A stretch of 56,212 nt of DNA. Source: Comamonas sp. lk. Lineage in GTDB: Bacteria > Pseudomonadota > Gammaproteobacteria > Burkholderiales > Burkholderiaceae_C. Below are positions 1 to 9,605 of the stretch, piece after piece (position 1 is the first letter of the stretch; every line of letters starts with the position of its first letter). The notes beneath the pieces were generated by a model. The model was not told the origin of the DNA. It saw only the letters and a list, made by a program, of their open reading frames with translations, and did no database searches. The stretch spans positions 1 to 56,212 of the forward strand of contig CAMELV010000024.1 in assembly GCA_945925985.1 (NCBI GenBank). The letters run 5' to 3'. A program made the translations under genes and the position numbers.

Positions 1-125
1 TCCTCCGCCCTGCGGGCTCCCCCTTGATGCCGCTGCGCCGAACGCCCCACCGCTCGGATTTGACAAGGTGGGTGGCGTGCCAGGACCCCCAAAGACCGAA
101 AAAGCTGCTCGAAAGTTCGTACCCA

Positions 126-851
126 TCAAACCAATTCATCCATGAGTTCGAACATCATGAGATGCCAGGGTGCCCATGACTGCTGGTTGAGCCCAACCGC
201 GATTTTAAAGCGCTGATCGAGGTCCGCCCTCATCACCAGCGGGTTACCCTGTCCTGCAGACATCAAGCCATCGAGTTCGACGCATTGATGGCAGACGCCC
301 TCCTTGACCAGCAGAGCACAGCTTGCGCCGTACTTTTGCGTCATGATGGCTCGACCCTCTTGCAGCCAGTTCTTCACCTGTGCTTGAGTGGCCTCAAGCA
401 TATCGGCGGTCTCGGCGAGGCTGAAACCATGCACCTCTTTCAGCAGCAACGCTGCCGCGCGACGTTCAGGCAGGTTGCGCATCGTGCAGGCCAGGCAGGC
501 GACGAGATGCTCGCGGGCGATGGCCTTGGACTCGGGGTTGCCCGCCATGGCGCGCGACTGCTCCATGAATGAGACACTGCTTTCCGCCACCTCACGCAGG
601 TCCGACAACAGCGTTTCACGCCAATGCCCGTGTCGCCTGAGCTCATCGATAGCCAGGTTGGATGCCACCTTGAACAACCAGGCCCGGATACCCTCCTGCG
701 AATTCGGGAGGCGGTCGGACGCCTCCAGACAGCGCAAATAGGTTGTCTGCAACAGTTCGGCTGCGATCTGTGGCCTTATGACAAGGCGACAAAGGTAAGC
801 GCTTAATTCCCGACTCACGCCGCTGAATTGTTCCATGAGTGCATCTTTCAT
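126..851 (-). CDS. ECF-like RNA polymerase sigma factor with C-terminal CxxC extension
   Basis: A 241-residue sigma-70 family protein that would direct RNA polymerase to a small regulon. Region 2 is seen in the LLQTTYLRCLEA / WLFKVASNLAIDELRRH stretch. Region 4 is seen in LPERRAAALLLKEVHGFSLAETADML followed by a recognition-helix-like VKNWLQEGR. After region 4 comes an extension of about 70 residues with a Cys-His-Gln-Cys pair (GVCHQCVELDG), which could bind a metal or act as a redox switch; that is inference. The frame is open up to 977, but the start at 851 (MKDALMEQ) leaves an 84-base gap to the divergent gene at 936 and places region 2 normally; a second Met lies at 836. No anti-sigma factor is recognisable nearby, though the divergent membrane protein is a candidate partner. 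Confidence 0.8.
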   Translation of the reverse strand: MKDALMEQFSGVSRELSAYLCRLVIRPQIAAELLQTTYLRCLEASDRLPNSQEGIRAWLFKVASNLAIDELRRHGHWRETLLSDLREVAESSVSFMEQSRAMAGNPESKAIAREHLVACLACTMRNLPERRAAALLLKEVHGFSLAETADMLEATQAQVKNWLQEGRAIMTQKYGASCALLVKEGVCHQCVELDGLMSAGQGNPLVMRADLDQRFKIAVGLNQQSWAPWHLMMFELMDELV

Positions 852-935
852 CCGTTTTTTAACCTCAGCCGTGTTAGTTGTTAATCCTGCGATCTTGCGG
901 GGGCAGCGTGGGCTGGCAAAGTCAAAGGAACTTAG

Positions 936-1667
936 ATGAAAACTCATGATTTGATCGATGACATTATGGAGGCTCACGGCGGCCGAACACGGTGGCGCAA
1001 ACTTGAGGTGATCGTGGCCTCGCTGTCGTCGGGCGGATTTGCTTTAACCTCAAAGCTGCAGCCATTTGCCTTTCGCAACCTGAAGATATCCGTCAACCCG
1101 CACGAACGCCGGGTTGTGTTCAAGAATTTTTGCCATGAAGGCAGGCGCGGCATTTGGACCCCGACGCACGTGCAAATCAGGGACGAAAATGACACGTTGG
1201 TTTGGGAACGCCAAGACCCACGCGCTCAGTTCGGGTCTTTGGCGAAGCGGCTGCACTGGGACAAGCTGGACATCCTGTACTTTGCCGGGTACGCGCTATG
1301 GAACTACTTGTCATTCCCCTTCATCCTCGACCTGGTGGGCGTTTCGGTCACACAACAGCCCCCCTTGAACGACCGCAGTTCAAACCGACTGGTGGCGACT
1401 CTTGACCCATGCATCCCCACCCATTCCAGCACCCAGAGCTTTCACATCAACACCAAGCGCCAACTGGTTCAGCACGACTACACCGCCGAAGTACTCGGAT
1501 CCTGGGCCCACGCCGCAAATTGCTGCCTGGCATCGGAGCAGGTCGGGGGATTTCGCTTTTACACTCGGCGTGCGGTCTATCCACTCATGGGTCAGCAGAC
1601 CGTATTGCCTTTTCCGACACTGGTCTGGATCAAACTGGATGATGTCAACGTGAGGATGGCGACATGA
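936..1667 (+). CDS. Conserved hypothetical protein, divergent from the sigma factor
   Basis: A 243-residue protein with no signal peptide or membrane segment. It resembles, from memory, a family of uncharacterised bacterial proteins that begin with a HGG-R-W motif (here AHGGRTRWRKL), contain a GRR..WTP..V.I block and a W..L...YFAGYA.W.YL.FPF core, and end in a Y.RRxVYP segment. No enzyme motif is recognised and I do not assign a function. The start is supported by an AAGGAA ribosome binding site five bases before the ATG. The stop overlaps the next start by four bases (ATGA), so the two genes are probably translationally coupled. Its divergence from an ECF-like sigma gene suggests, without proof, sigma-dependent expression. 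Confidence 0.7.
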   Translation: MKTHDLIDDIMEAHGGRTRWRKLEVIVASLSSGGFALTSKLQPFAFRNLKISVNPHERRVVFKNFCHEGRRGIWTPTHVQIRDENDTLVWERQDPRAQFGSLAKRLHWDKLDILYFAGYALWNYLSFPFILDLVGVSVTQQPPLNDRSSNRLVATLDPCIPTHSSTQSFHINTKRQLVQHDYTAEVLGSWAHAANCCLASEQVGGFRFYTRRAVYPLMGQQTVLPFPTLVWIKLDDVNVRMAT

Positions 1668-2062
1668 ACTCATCGACTCGCAATGTCCTCGCCGTCATGC
1701 TCGCAGGCCTCTGGATCAATGCCTCTGAATTTTTTCGAAATGAAGTCCTACTGAAGACGGTTTGGGTTGACCATTACCAGTCACTCGGCCTGGTATTCCC
1801 GTCCAAGCCTTTGAACGGGGTGGTTTGGGTCGCGTGGGGATTCCTGTTTGCCATCGCCCTATTTTTAATTTCCAGAAAGTTCACCCTTGTACAAACCGCG
1901 CTCCTAGCGTGGTTCACTGGCTTCGTCCTGATGTGGGTCGTGACCTGGAATTTGACCGTCCTGCCGAGCGCGATCCTGGTCTACGCCATTCCGCTCAGCC
2001 TGCTGGAGGCCGTTGTGGCCGCTGCCCTATGTTTTGCAGTGGCGCCTGATCGCTCAGATTGA
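1664..2062 (+). CDS. Small four-helix integral membrane protein, unknown function
   Basis: A 132-residue protein dominated by hydrophobic segments at about residues 7-25, 50-70, 75-95 and 100-125, separated by short polar loops. I recognise no catalytic motif. It starts inside the stop of the upstream gene (ATGA overlap), so the two products are likely made together. With the divergent sigma gene it forms a compact accessory module. It could be a membrane partner of the soluble protein or a sigma-sensing component, but nothing in the sequence decides this. Confidence 0.65.
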   Translation: MNSSTRNVLAVMLAGLWINASEFFRNEVLLKTVWVDHYQSLGLVFPSKPLNGVVWVAWGFLFAIALFLISRKFTLVQTALLAWFTGFVLMWVVTWNLTVLPSAILVYAIPLSLLEAVVAAALCFAVAPDRSD

Positions 2063-2124
2063 CGCGTTCACGGGCGTTTGTGAACTGGTCTGCCCACGGC
2101 AGGTGCCCCAACCCCTCGCCTAAT

Positions 2125-2212
2125 GCAGGGGCCGATGGCGTGTCGCAGCGAGGTCAAGGAAGGAGCCCGCAGGGCGGAGGGACACGAGCGGCGGCACGCC
2201 GTCGGCCCCTGC
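2125..2212. repeat. Large imperfect hairpin in a convergent intergenic gap
   Basis: The arm at 2125-2142 pairs with 2195-2212 at 17 of 18 positions (GCAGGGGCCGATGGCGTG against its complement with one mismatch). The roughly 52-base loop holds the GGAGCCCGCAGGGCGGAGG segment at 2162-2180, which is repeated in inverted orientation at 2-20. It lies between a plus-strand gene ending at 2062 and a minus-strand gene ending at 2271, so it may act as a bidirectional transcription barrier or be a REP-like element. No T-run follows, so it is not a classical intrinsic terminator. Confidence 0.55.
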
Positions 2213-2270
2213 AGCTCGCCAACCAAGGCCCCCTCCCCCGTTACACGAATCGCAGTAATGCCAGTGCCGA

Positions 2271-2945
2271 CTAGCTGCCCAGAACCCGGCCTGCCTCGAT
2301 CGTGATGCAGCGGCTGCAGCGGCTGGCAATGGCGCGGTCATGCGTCACCAGCACCAGGGTGGTGCCCTGCTCTTGGTTCAGGGCGAACATCAACGCCATG
2401 ACCTTTTCGCCGGTGGCAAAATCCAGGCTGCCCGTGGGCTCATCGGCCAGCAGTAGCGCCGGTTGCAACACAAAAGCCCGGGCCAGGGCCACACGTTGCT
2501 GCTCGCCGCCGCTGAGCACCCGGGGGTAATGGCGCAGTCGCTCGGCCAAACCCACCCGGCCCAGCATGGCGGTGGCGGCTTGGCGGGCGTCGCGGCGGCC
2601 TGCCAACTCCAAGGGCAGCATCACGTTCTCCAGCGCGGTCAGGTTGCCCAGCAGCTGAAAGCTCTGGAATACAAAGCCAACTTTTTGCGCCCGCAAACCG
2701 GCTCGCTCGTCTTCGTCCATGGCGAACAGATCTTGCCCTGCCAGGCGGACCGTGCCACGGCTGGGTGTGTCGAGGCCGGCCATGATCGAGAGTAAGGTGC
2801 TTTTGCCGGATCCCGACGCACCCACGATGGCTACGGTTTCCTTTGGTTTCAGCGCAAAATCGATATCACGCAAAATGTCGAGCGTGCCGGTCGAGTCGGT
2901 GACCGACTTGAACAGGTGCTCGACCGAAATAATTGAATCAGACAT
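2271..2945 (-). CDS. ybbA: ABC transporter ATP-binding protein, YbbA/LolD type
   Basis: A 224-residue ABC ATPase of the MacB/LolD/YbbA subfamily. Walker A GASGSGKST is at residues 42-50, the Q-loop VFQSFQLL around 92-99, the signature LSGGEQQR at 144-151 and Walker B LLLADEP at 164-170, followed by the D-loop SLD and an H-loop TH. YbbA ATPases work with a large FtsX-like permease (YbbP), which is not next to this gene. The gene is head-to-head with a GDSL esterase, an arrangement conserved as ybbA/tesA in many proteobacteria. Its ATG overlaps the ATG of the divergent gene, so the two promoters must lie inside the coding regions unless the esterase starts later. Confidence 0.85.
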   Translation of the reverse strand: MSDSIISVEHLFKSVTDSTGTLDILRDIDFALKPKETVAIVGASGSGKSTLLSIMAGLDTPSRGTVRLAGQDLFAMDEDERAGLRAQKVGFVFQSFQLLGNLTALENVMLPLELAGRRDARQAATAMLGRVGLAERLRHYPRVLSGGEQQRVALARAFVLQPALLLADEPTGSLDFATGEKVMALMFALNQEQGTTLVLVTHDRAIASRCSRCITIEAGRVLGS

Positions 2946-3603
2946 GGGGCCTTCTTTGAATCGACGTCACTTTATCGCGCTTGTTATTGCTGAGACCACT
3001 TTGGGGTCATGCGCAGCGGCGCTCGCCGCTGGCACCCCTCCGCCGACCCAGACGATTCTGGTGGTGGGCGATTCACTGAGTGCCGAGTATGGACTCAAAC
3101 GTGGTAGTGGCTGGGTGGCGCTTTTGGAGAATCGCCTCAAAACCGAGAAGTTGAACGCGACAGTCATTAATGCCAGCATCAGCGGTGACACCAGTTCCGG
3201 AGGCCGCTCGCGCCTGGGCGCCCTGCTGAGCCAACACCGGCCCAGCCATGTGATCATCGAGCTGGGGGGCAACGATGCCTTGCGGGGCTTACCACTGAGC
3301 CTGACCGAAGACAACCTCAGCCAGATGACGCAGGCCGCGCAAGCAGTCGGTGCTCGGGTGCTGCTGGTGGGCATGCAGATCCCACCGAACTACGGGCGCG
3401 ACTATGCTGACCGCTTTGCCGCCATGTTTGTGGCGGTCGCCAAAGTACACAAAGCGGCCCTGGTCCCGTTTTTGCTGGCTGGCGTTGGTGACAGCACAGA
3501 CCCAACGCAAATGTTTCAGGCTGACCGTATTCACCCCAAAGCAGAAGCCCACCCCATCATGCTGACCAACGTCTGGCCAGTCCTGAGAAAACTCCTCAAA
3601 TGA
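2944..3603 (+). CDS. tesA: GDSL/SGNH-family esterase (TesA-like arylesterase / lysophospholipase)
   Basis: A 219-residue exported hydrolase of the SGNH superfamily, likely a thioesterase I/protease I/lysophospholipase L1-type enzyme. Block I GDSLS carries the nucleophile at about Ser44, block II is the ISGDTSSGG region, block III is GGNDALRG, and block V DRIHP carries the catalytic Asp and His near the C-terminus. The N-terminus has Arg-Arg (NRRHF) and a hydrophobic stretch ending AALAAG, consistent with a Sec or Tat signal; a lipobox-like LGSC is also present. The frame is open from 2719, but 2944 or the TTG at 2956 gives the normal length. The stop overlaps the selU start (ATGA). Confidence 0.85.
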   Translation: MGPSLNRRHFIALVIAETTLGSCAAALAAGTPPPTQTILVVGDSLSAEYGLKRGSGWVALLENRLKTEKLNATVINASISGDTSSGGRSRLGALLSQHRPSHVIIELGGNDALRGLPLSLTEDNLSQMTQAAQAVGARVLLVGMQIPPNYGRDYADRFAAMFVAVAKVHKAALVPFLLAGVGDSTDPTQMFQADRIHPKAEAHPIMLTNVWPVLRKLLK

Positions 3604-4661
3604 GCCTGATCACCCTGAGCGCTGAGCAGGCGATTGGCCGGCTACACGAGTTTGACGCCGTCATCGATGCGCGCAGTGAAGACGAATACGCACTAGACCA
3701 TCTGCCGGGGGCGTTGAACTGGCCTACGCTCAACAACGCCGAACGGCACGACATTGGCACGCTGTACACACAGGTCAACCCCTTTGAGGCCAAGAAGCGT
3801 GGCGCTGCCCTGGCCGCGCGCAACATCGCCGGGCACATCGAGCGTGAGCTGATGGCCACGCCAAAGGAGTGGCGGCCCCTGGCCTACTGCTGGCGGGGCG
3901 GTAAGCGCAGCGGCGCACTGTCATTAATCCTTGACCAGATCGGGTTTCGGGTAACGCTGCTGGAAGGCGGCTACAAGGCTTTTCGTGCCGCCATGGTTGA
4001 AGATATCGCCCGCCGCGTCGTTGGGCTGAGCTGGCGCGTGGTCTGCGGCACCACCGGTTCGGGCAAGACCCGCCTGCTGCAAGCATTGGCGCAGGCCGGC
4101 GCGCAAGTGATTGACCTGGAAGGTTTGGCCAACCACCGCAGTTCAGTGCTGGGCGCCATTCCGGGCTTGGCGCAGCCGAGCCAGAAGCGTTTTGACACCC
4201 TGATCTGGGACGCGCTGTGCCAGCTCGACCCGGCCAGACCGGTCTTTATTGAGAGTGAGAGCAAGAAAGTGGGCAATGTGGCTGTCCCCACGGCGCTGAT
4301 TGACGTCATGCGGCAAAGCCCCTGCCTCAACCTGGTGTTGCCCGATGCCCAGCGGGTGGCACTGCTGATGGAAGACTACGCCTTCTTTGTCAGCGACAGC
4401 GACCACTTCTGCGATCGGCTGCAGGCGCTGACTGAGCTTCGTGGCAAGGCGGTGGTGGAGGCCTGGCAGGCCTCAGTGCGAGCTGGTGACATTGCGCCGG
4501 TGGTGCAGGAGCTGCTGACCCTGCACTATGACCCGGTCTATCTGCAGTCGATGCGACGCAACTTCAAGCAGTACGAAAACTCAAAAACAATAGCACCATC
4601 TGCCCACAGCAGGGGGGCTATGGCCGAATTGGCGCAGGATATTCTGGGGGGTTCAGGGTAA
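3600..4661 (+). CDS. selU: tRNA 2-selenouridine/geranyl-2-thiouridine synthase
   Basis: A 353-residue protein (also called MnmH/YbbB) that replaces sulfur by selenium at U34 of certain tRNAs through a geranylated intermediate. The N-terminal rhodanese domain spans about residues 5-130, with the catalytic Cys97 in YCWRGGKRSGA. A C-terminal P-loop domain begins with GTTGSGKT at 150-157. The start overlaps the esterase stop by four bases. The last 25 or so codons (from residue 329) coincide with a copy of a short interspersed repeat that includes a rare ATA codon, so the C-terminal tail looks like a repeat-derived extension. The pathway also needs selenophosphate synthase (SelD), which is not in the window. 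Confidence 0.9.
   Translation: MSLITLSAEQAIGRLHEFDAVIDARSEDEYALDHLPGALNWPTLNNAERHDIGTLYTQVNPFEAKKRGAALAARNIAGHIERELMATPKEWRPLAYCWRGGKRSGALSLILDQIGFRVTLLEGGYKAFRAAMVEDIARRVVGLSWRVVCGTTGSGKTRLLQALAQAGAQVIDLEGLANHRSSVLGAIPGLAQPSQKRFDTLIWDALCQLDPARPVFIESESKKVGNVAVPTALIDVMRQSPCLNLVLPDAQRVALLMEDYAFFVSDSDHFCDRLQALTELRGKAVVEAWQASVRAGDIAPVVQELLTLHYDPVYLQSMRRNFKQYENSKTIAPSAHSRGAMAELAQDILGGSG
4583..4630 (+). repeat. AATAGC-type interspersed repeat, copy 1 (inside selU)
   Basis: A roughly 48-base A-rich to GC-rich element: AAAACAATAGC, then a variable part, then CAGCA-GGGGGGCTATGGCC-AATT. It shares its skeleton with copies at 32428-32478 (opposite strand) and, more distantly, 6911-6960 and 38723-38790. 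It lies in frame at the 3' end of selU and encodes K-T-I-A-P-S onward. I associate such elements with Comamonadaceae genomes, but that is memory, not a search result. Confidence 0.6.
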
Positions 4662-4736
4662 AAACAGGGCGCGCCAGTCACCAGCTGTTGGCGCTACTGG
4701 CAGCCCAAGCGGCTTGAACATGGGCTCTAAAAGACC

Positions 4737-4922
4737 TCAACCTGCCGCCAGGCTTGCGCTGTCAGGCCCAGCCTTGGCGCCCTCACCACCTTCAAGCTCT
4801 GGGGCATCAGGCTCACCTTCACCCACCTTGCGTTCAGCCTTGTGCTTAAGCTTTTCCTCTTTCTTTTTCTTTTTTGCGAGCTCTTTCTGACGCTTTTCGT
4901 AACCGTAGTTGGGTGTTGCCAA
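4737..4922 (-). CDS. Small lysine-rich conserved hypothetical protein
   Basis: A 61-residue, highly basic N-terminal half (MATPNYGYEKRQKELAKKKK...) is followed by an acidic, Gly/Ala-rich tail. I recall the MATPNYGYEKRQKELAKK start from small uncharacterised proteins of Burkholderiales. The start codon is TTG (complement of 4920-4922) with no strong ribosome binding site. No domain is recognised; the Lys/Glu helix may bind nucleic acid or ribosomes, but that is only a guess from composition. The gene stands alone between selU (convergent) and metC. Confidence 0.6.
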   Translation of the reverse strand: MATPNYGYEKRQKELAKKKKKEEKLKHKAERKVGEGEPDAPELEGGEGAKAGPDSASLAAG

Positions 4923-5148
4923 GTTGTGCTTTCAGGTAGTTACGACGACTTTAACATTTTGCGAATGAGGTCTGATGCAGCTTGCCAGGTTTTATCGCTG
5001 ATTGGGCCGGACTGACCGGGGAGCCCCCTACAGGTCGACCACCGCCATGCGAGTGGTCAGCACGGCGCAGCACGATCAGCGCCAACGCCAACAGGTTACG
5101 TGAGCCTAGCCGAGACCGTGGGCGTCGGCCATAGAGGAAAACACTGAC
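4923..5148. other. Intergenic stretch with no recognised feature
   Basis: About 226 bases between the small lysine-rich gene and the end of metC, both on the minus strand. I see no open frame of useful length, no tRNA-like cloverleaf and no T-tailed hairpin. It should contain the promoter of the small gene on the minus strand, but no good -35/-10 pair stands out. Confidence 0.4.
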
Positions 5149-6369
5149 TCAGGCAAGCGCTGAATTCAAGGCTTGAGCCAGATCAAGCTTTAAGTCAGCC
5201 ACCGCCTCCAACCCAATGGAAAAGCGCACCACCCGTCCCGGCTTTAGCGCCACGGGCCAACCGGTCCGCAGGCTACCCATGTCGTAGGGCACCACCAGAC
5301 TGACCGGACCGCCCCAGCTGTAACCGAGCTTGAAGAGCTTCAGCTGGTCGCAAAACGCATCCACCTGGGCTTGACTGAAGCGAGGGTCGACCATCACACT
5401 GAACAGGCCAGCTGCGCCGCCCGGCCCCGGTTTGCAAAGGGATCGCCAGGCGTCGTGCCCGGGAGAGCCAGCGAGAGCAGGATGCAGCACCTGCACAAAC
5501 TCGGTGCGGCTCTGGCACCAGCGCGCCAGCTCTCGCGCGGCCTCGTCATGGGCCCTGTAACGCAGCTCTATGCTGGGCAGAGACCGCAGGATGGTTTCAA
5601 CATCATTCACACCTACCCCCAGGCCTAGCCGCATGTGCGTGAGCTTGACCGCCATGTGCAGCGCCGGGTCCCTGGTGATGACGCTGCCCATCAGCACATC
5701 GCCGCCGCCGCTGGGGTACTTGGTCAGAGCCTGCACCGAAAAATCGACCGCCAGCGACGGGTTGCTGCCGGGCGTTAAATCAAACGGCGCAAACGCCAGC
5801 CCAGCACCCCAGGTGTTGTCGAGCGCCGTCCACACGCCTCGGGCCTGGCAGACCCGTACCAGCGCCGGCAGGTCGGGAAACTCCATGGTGACGGAACCCG
5901 GCGCCTCCAGCCAAACCAAGCGGGTGGCCGGACTGATGCTGGCCGCCAGGTCCTGCGGGTCCAGCGGATCGTAAAAGCGGTGGCTGATACCCCAGCTTTT
6001 AAGTTCCGCTGCAGCCAGCGCCTTGCTCGGGCCATAAGCGTTATCGGGAATCAGCACCTCGTCGCCGCTGCGCAGCAGGGCCAGCGACAGATTGGCGATC
6101 GCCGCTAGACCACTGGGCGACAACACACACTGCAAGCCACCCTCCAGGGTGCACAGGCGTTCTTCCAGCAGGTAAGTGGTGGGCGTGCCGTGAAGGCCGT
6201 AGGTGTAACCGGTCTTGTCTTTCCACTCAGTCTGGCGCATCGCGGCCACACTTGGGAAAAAGACAGTGGAGGCCTTAAAAACGCCCGGCTGCGGCGCGTC
6301 AAAACCAGCCGGCGCCCGGTACGGGTGGTGAATCAGCGCAGTGGCGATGTCTGGCAGCGTAGCAGCCAT
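5149..6369 (-). CDS. metC: Cystathionine beta-lyase (PLP-dependent)
   Basis: A 406-residue Cys/Met-metabolism PLP enzyme, expected to cleave cystathionine to homocysteine, pyruvate and ammonia in the cytoplasm. Seen features are the YTYGLHGTPT substrate-loop region, the PLP-binding SPSGLAAI and LDNTWGAG segments, and the Schiff-base lysine in LTKYPSGGGD. The C-terminal half ends with the RFSIGLE motif typical of the family. The frame is open to 6384, but the ATG at 6369 has a GGAG site nine bases upstream and sits two bases after the upstream stop. Related gamma-lyases share these motifs, so the substrate is inferred. It is the last gene of the purA-side run. Confidence 0.85.
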   Translation of the reverse strand: MAATLPDIATALIHHPYRAPAGFDAPQPGVFKASTVFFPSVAAMRQTEWKDKTGYTYGLHGTPTTYLLEERLCTLEGGLQCVLSPSGLAAIANLSLALLRSGDEVLIPDNAYGPSKALAAAELKSWGISHRFYDPLDPQDLAASISPATRLVWLEAPGSVTMEFPDLPALVRVCQARGVWTALDNTWGAGLAFAPFDLTPGSNPSLAVDFSVQALTKYPSGGGDVLMGSVITRDPALHMAVKLTHMRLGLGVGVNDVETILRSLPSIELRYRAHDEAARELARWCQSRTEFVQVLHPALAGSPGHDAWRSLCKPGPGGAAGLFSVMVDPRFSQAQVDAFCDQLKLFKLGYSWGGPVSLVVPYDMGSLRTGWPVALKPGRVVRFSIGLEAVADLKLDLAQALNSALA

Positions 6370-6371
6370 GC

Positions 6372-6896
6372 TCAGACGCTCCATTTCTGAATCAACTGCT
6401 CCGGCCGCAGCGCGTCGTAACTCTCAAAAGGCTGATGTATCCAGGGGTTGCTTGGCAAGAACTCGACCGAATAGTCGGGCGTGAAGGTGGACAAGGCCTT
6501 GGTCCAGATCACCGCACTTCGAAGCTCTGTGATGGGGGCGTAATTGGTCCGCAGCTGCGTGATCACTGCGTTCAGCGTGTGGCCAGAGTCGGCCAGATCA
6601 TCCACCAGCAAAACGCGACCAGCAATTTCACCCTTGGGGGTAGTGATAAAGCGGGCAATGTCGAGGTGGCCCTGCACCGTGCCGGCGTCGGATCGGTAGG
6701 AGCTGGTGGACATGATCGCCAGCGGCTTATCGAAGACCCGCGACAGAATGTCGCCGGGGCGCATGCCGCCTCGGGCCAGGCACAGGATGGTGTCAAACTG
6801 CCAGCTCGACTGATGGATTTTTATCGCCAGCTTTTCGATCAGGTTGTGATACTCGTCGTAACTCACATAGAGGTGTTTGCCGTCTTCGGTCAACAT
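6372..6896 (-). CDS. Phosphoribosyltransferase (hypoxanthine/xanthine-guanine type)
   Basis: A 174-residue type I phosphoribosyltransferase, probably a purine salvage enzyme that joins PRPP to a purine base. The PRPP-binding motif VLLVDDLADSGHT is clear, and a CLARGGMRPG loop precedes it. The start at 6896 (MLTEDGKHLYVSY) has an AGGAG ribosome binding site six bases upstream; an in-frame extension to 6962 runs through a repeat element and is rejected. It follows purA on the same strand and is followed within two bases by metC. The base preference cannot be read from the sequence. Confidence 0.82.
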   Translation of the reverse strand: MLTEDGKHLYVSYDEYHNLIEKLAIKIHQSSWQFDTILCLARGGMRPGDILSRVFDKPLAIMSTSSYRSDAGTVQGHLDIARFITTPKGEIAGRVLLVDDLADSGHTLNAVITQLRTNYAPITELRSAVIWTKALSTFTPDYSVEFLPSNPWIHQPFESYDALRPEQLIQKWSV

Positions 6897-6910
6897 GATA
6901 GTGCTCCTGA

Positions 6911-6960
6911 TTAAATAGCTAAAAAGGCTTGCTGCATATGGGCTAGAGGCGTATTTGATC
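6911..6960 (+). repeat. AATAGC-type interspersed repeat, copy 2 (intergenic)
   Basis: A 50-base copy: TTAAATAGCTAAAAAGG, then CTTGCTGCATATGGGCTAG and AGGCGTATTTGATC. It shares the AATAGCTAA start and the GGGCT-AGG-G-ATTT-GATC end with the copy at 38723-38790. It lies between purA and the phosphoribosyltransferase gene, just upstream of the latter's ribosome binding site. Confidence 0.55.
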
Positions 6961-6984
6961 AATATCTTTATTGGCGGCTCTGGC

Positions 6985-8385
<1,401 letters not shown>

Positions 8386-9534
8386 TCAGATGGATTCCAC
8401 GACCCATTGGCCGGCGACCGTGGTCAGTTTGCGGTCGCACTGGAACTCGTCGACTTCGCTCTCATGGCCGGGCAAGGCGCATACCACCGTCTCGCCCCGT
8501 GCACGCAGCGCGGCGACGGCCGCCCGCAAATCGGCGGCATCGCGCCAGGGCGCCCGAATTGCAGCGCGCAAGGGCAGTGGCGATACCGCACTGACCAGCG
8601 CTTTCAAGTCGAGGCTGAAGCCTGCCGCCGGACGGTTTCGTCCGAACACTGCACCTACCTCGTCGTAGCGACCACCCCGCACGAGCGCATCGTGAGCGCC
8701 ACGGGCAAAAATCGCAAAATTGGTGCCGCTGTAGTAGGCATAGCCTCGCAGGTCCGCCAAATCAAAGGTCACCTGGACGTCGCCAAGCCGACCAGCCAGC
8801 CACTTTAAATGGGTCAGCGCTTGATGCACCATCGGTGTGGCAGGGAGGGCTTTTTCGGCCTCCAGCAGGACCTGCTCGTCACCATAAAGCTGTGTCAAAG
8901 CCAGCAGACCCTCGCGCGTAACCTGTGGCAGTTGGCGGGTCAGCACCTTCAAAGCACTGCTGTCTTTAGCCGCCAGCGCAGCATGAACATCGGCCAAGGA
9001 CTGGGCGTCCAGACTCGCACCGTCCAGCAGCGCACGCACGATGCGTGCGTCGGCCATGTCCACCGACAAGGTTTGCGCCCGCGCCGCACCCAATCCATCG
9101 AGTGCCAGCGACATCACCTCAAGATCGGCCTCCAACCCTGCATGGCCATAAATCTCGGCGCCGAACTGCAGTGGCTCTCGGCTCGCGTGCGGACTACCCG
9201 GGCGGGTATGGAGCACTGGACCGCAGTAGCACAGACGCGTCACGCCCCTGCGGTTTAGCAGGTGCGCATCAATACGGGCCACCTGGGGGGTGCTGTCTGC
9301 TCGCAAACCCAACATCCGGCCCGAAAGCTGGTCTACCAGTTTGAAGGTCTGAAGGTCAAGCGCCTGACCGGCTCCGGTCAGCAAGGACTCGAGGTGCTCC
9401 AACAAAGGCGGCATGACCAGCTCGTAGCCATAGCAACGCGCCATGTCAAGTAGGTCGCGGCGGAGTTCTTCGATGTGCCTGGCCTCGGAAGGCAAGACAT
9501 CGGCAATATGATCCGGCAGGAGCCAGGCAGACAT
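8386..9534 (-). CDS. hisZ: ATP phosphoribosyltransferase regulatory subunit
   Basis: A 382-residue paralogue of histidyl-tRNA synthetase that lacks the tRNA-binding domain and forms a complex with short-form HisG for the first step of histidine synthesis. The N-terminal [14 protein letters not shown] and the [15 protein letters not shown] block correspond to class II motifs. [23 protein letters not shown] and [12 protein letters not shown] correspond to the HisRS HisA/motif regions. The hisG gene is not in the window. It is placed between the DUF2065 gene and purA. Confidence 0.93.
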   Translation of the reverse strand: MSAWLLPDHIADVLPSEARHIEELRRDLLDMARCYGYELVMPPLLEHLESLLTGAGQALDLQTFKLVDQLSGRMLGLRADSTPQVARIDAHLLNRRGVTRLCYCGPVLHTRPGSPHASREPLQFGAEIYGHAGLEADLEVMSLALDGLGAARAQTLSVDMADARIVRALLDGASLDAQSLADVHAALAAKDSSALKVLTRQLPQVTREGLLALTQLYGDEQVLLEAEKALPATPMVHQALTHLKWLAGRLGDVQVTFDLADLRGYAYYSGTNFAIFARGAHDALVRGGRYDEVGAVFGRNRPAAGFSLDLKALVSAVSPLPLRAAIRAPWRDAADLRAAVAALRARGETVVCALPGHESEVDEFQCDRKLTTVAGQWVVESI

Positions 9535-9605
9535 GTCAAAGAGCGTAAAACAGTTGAGGCCGTGATTTTACTGGCCTGGCCTCGGCAAAACCGGGGCCAG
9601 GCACG

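Noticed and set aside
852..977. N-terminal extension of the sigma factor in the same open frame
   Set aside because: It would overlap the start of the divergent gene at 936, has no sigma-like sequence, and a normal start exists at 851.
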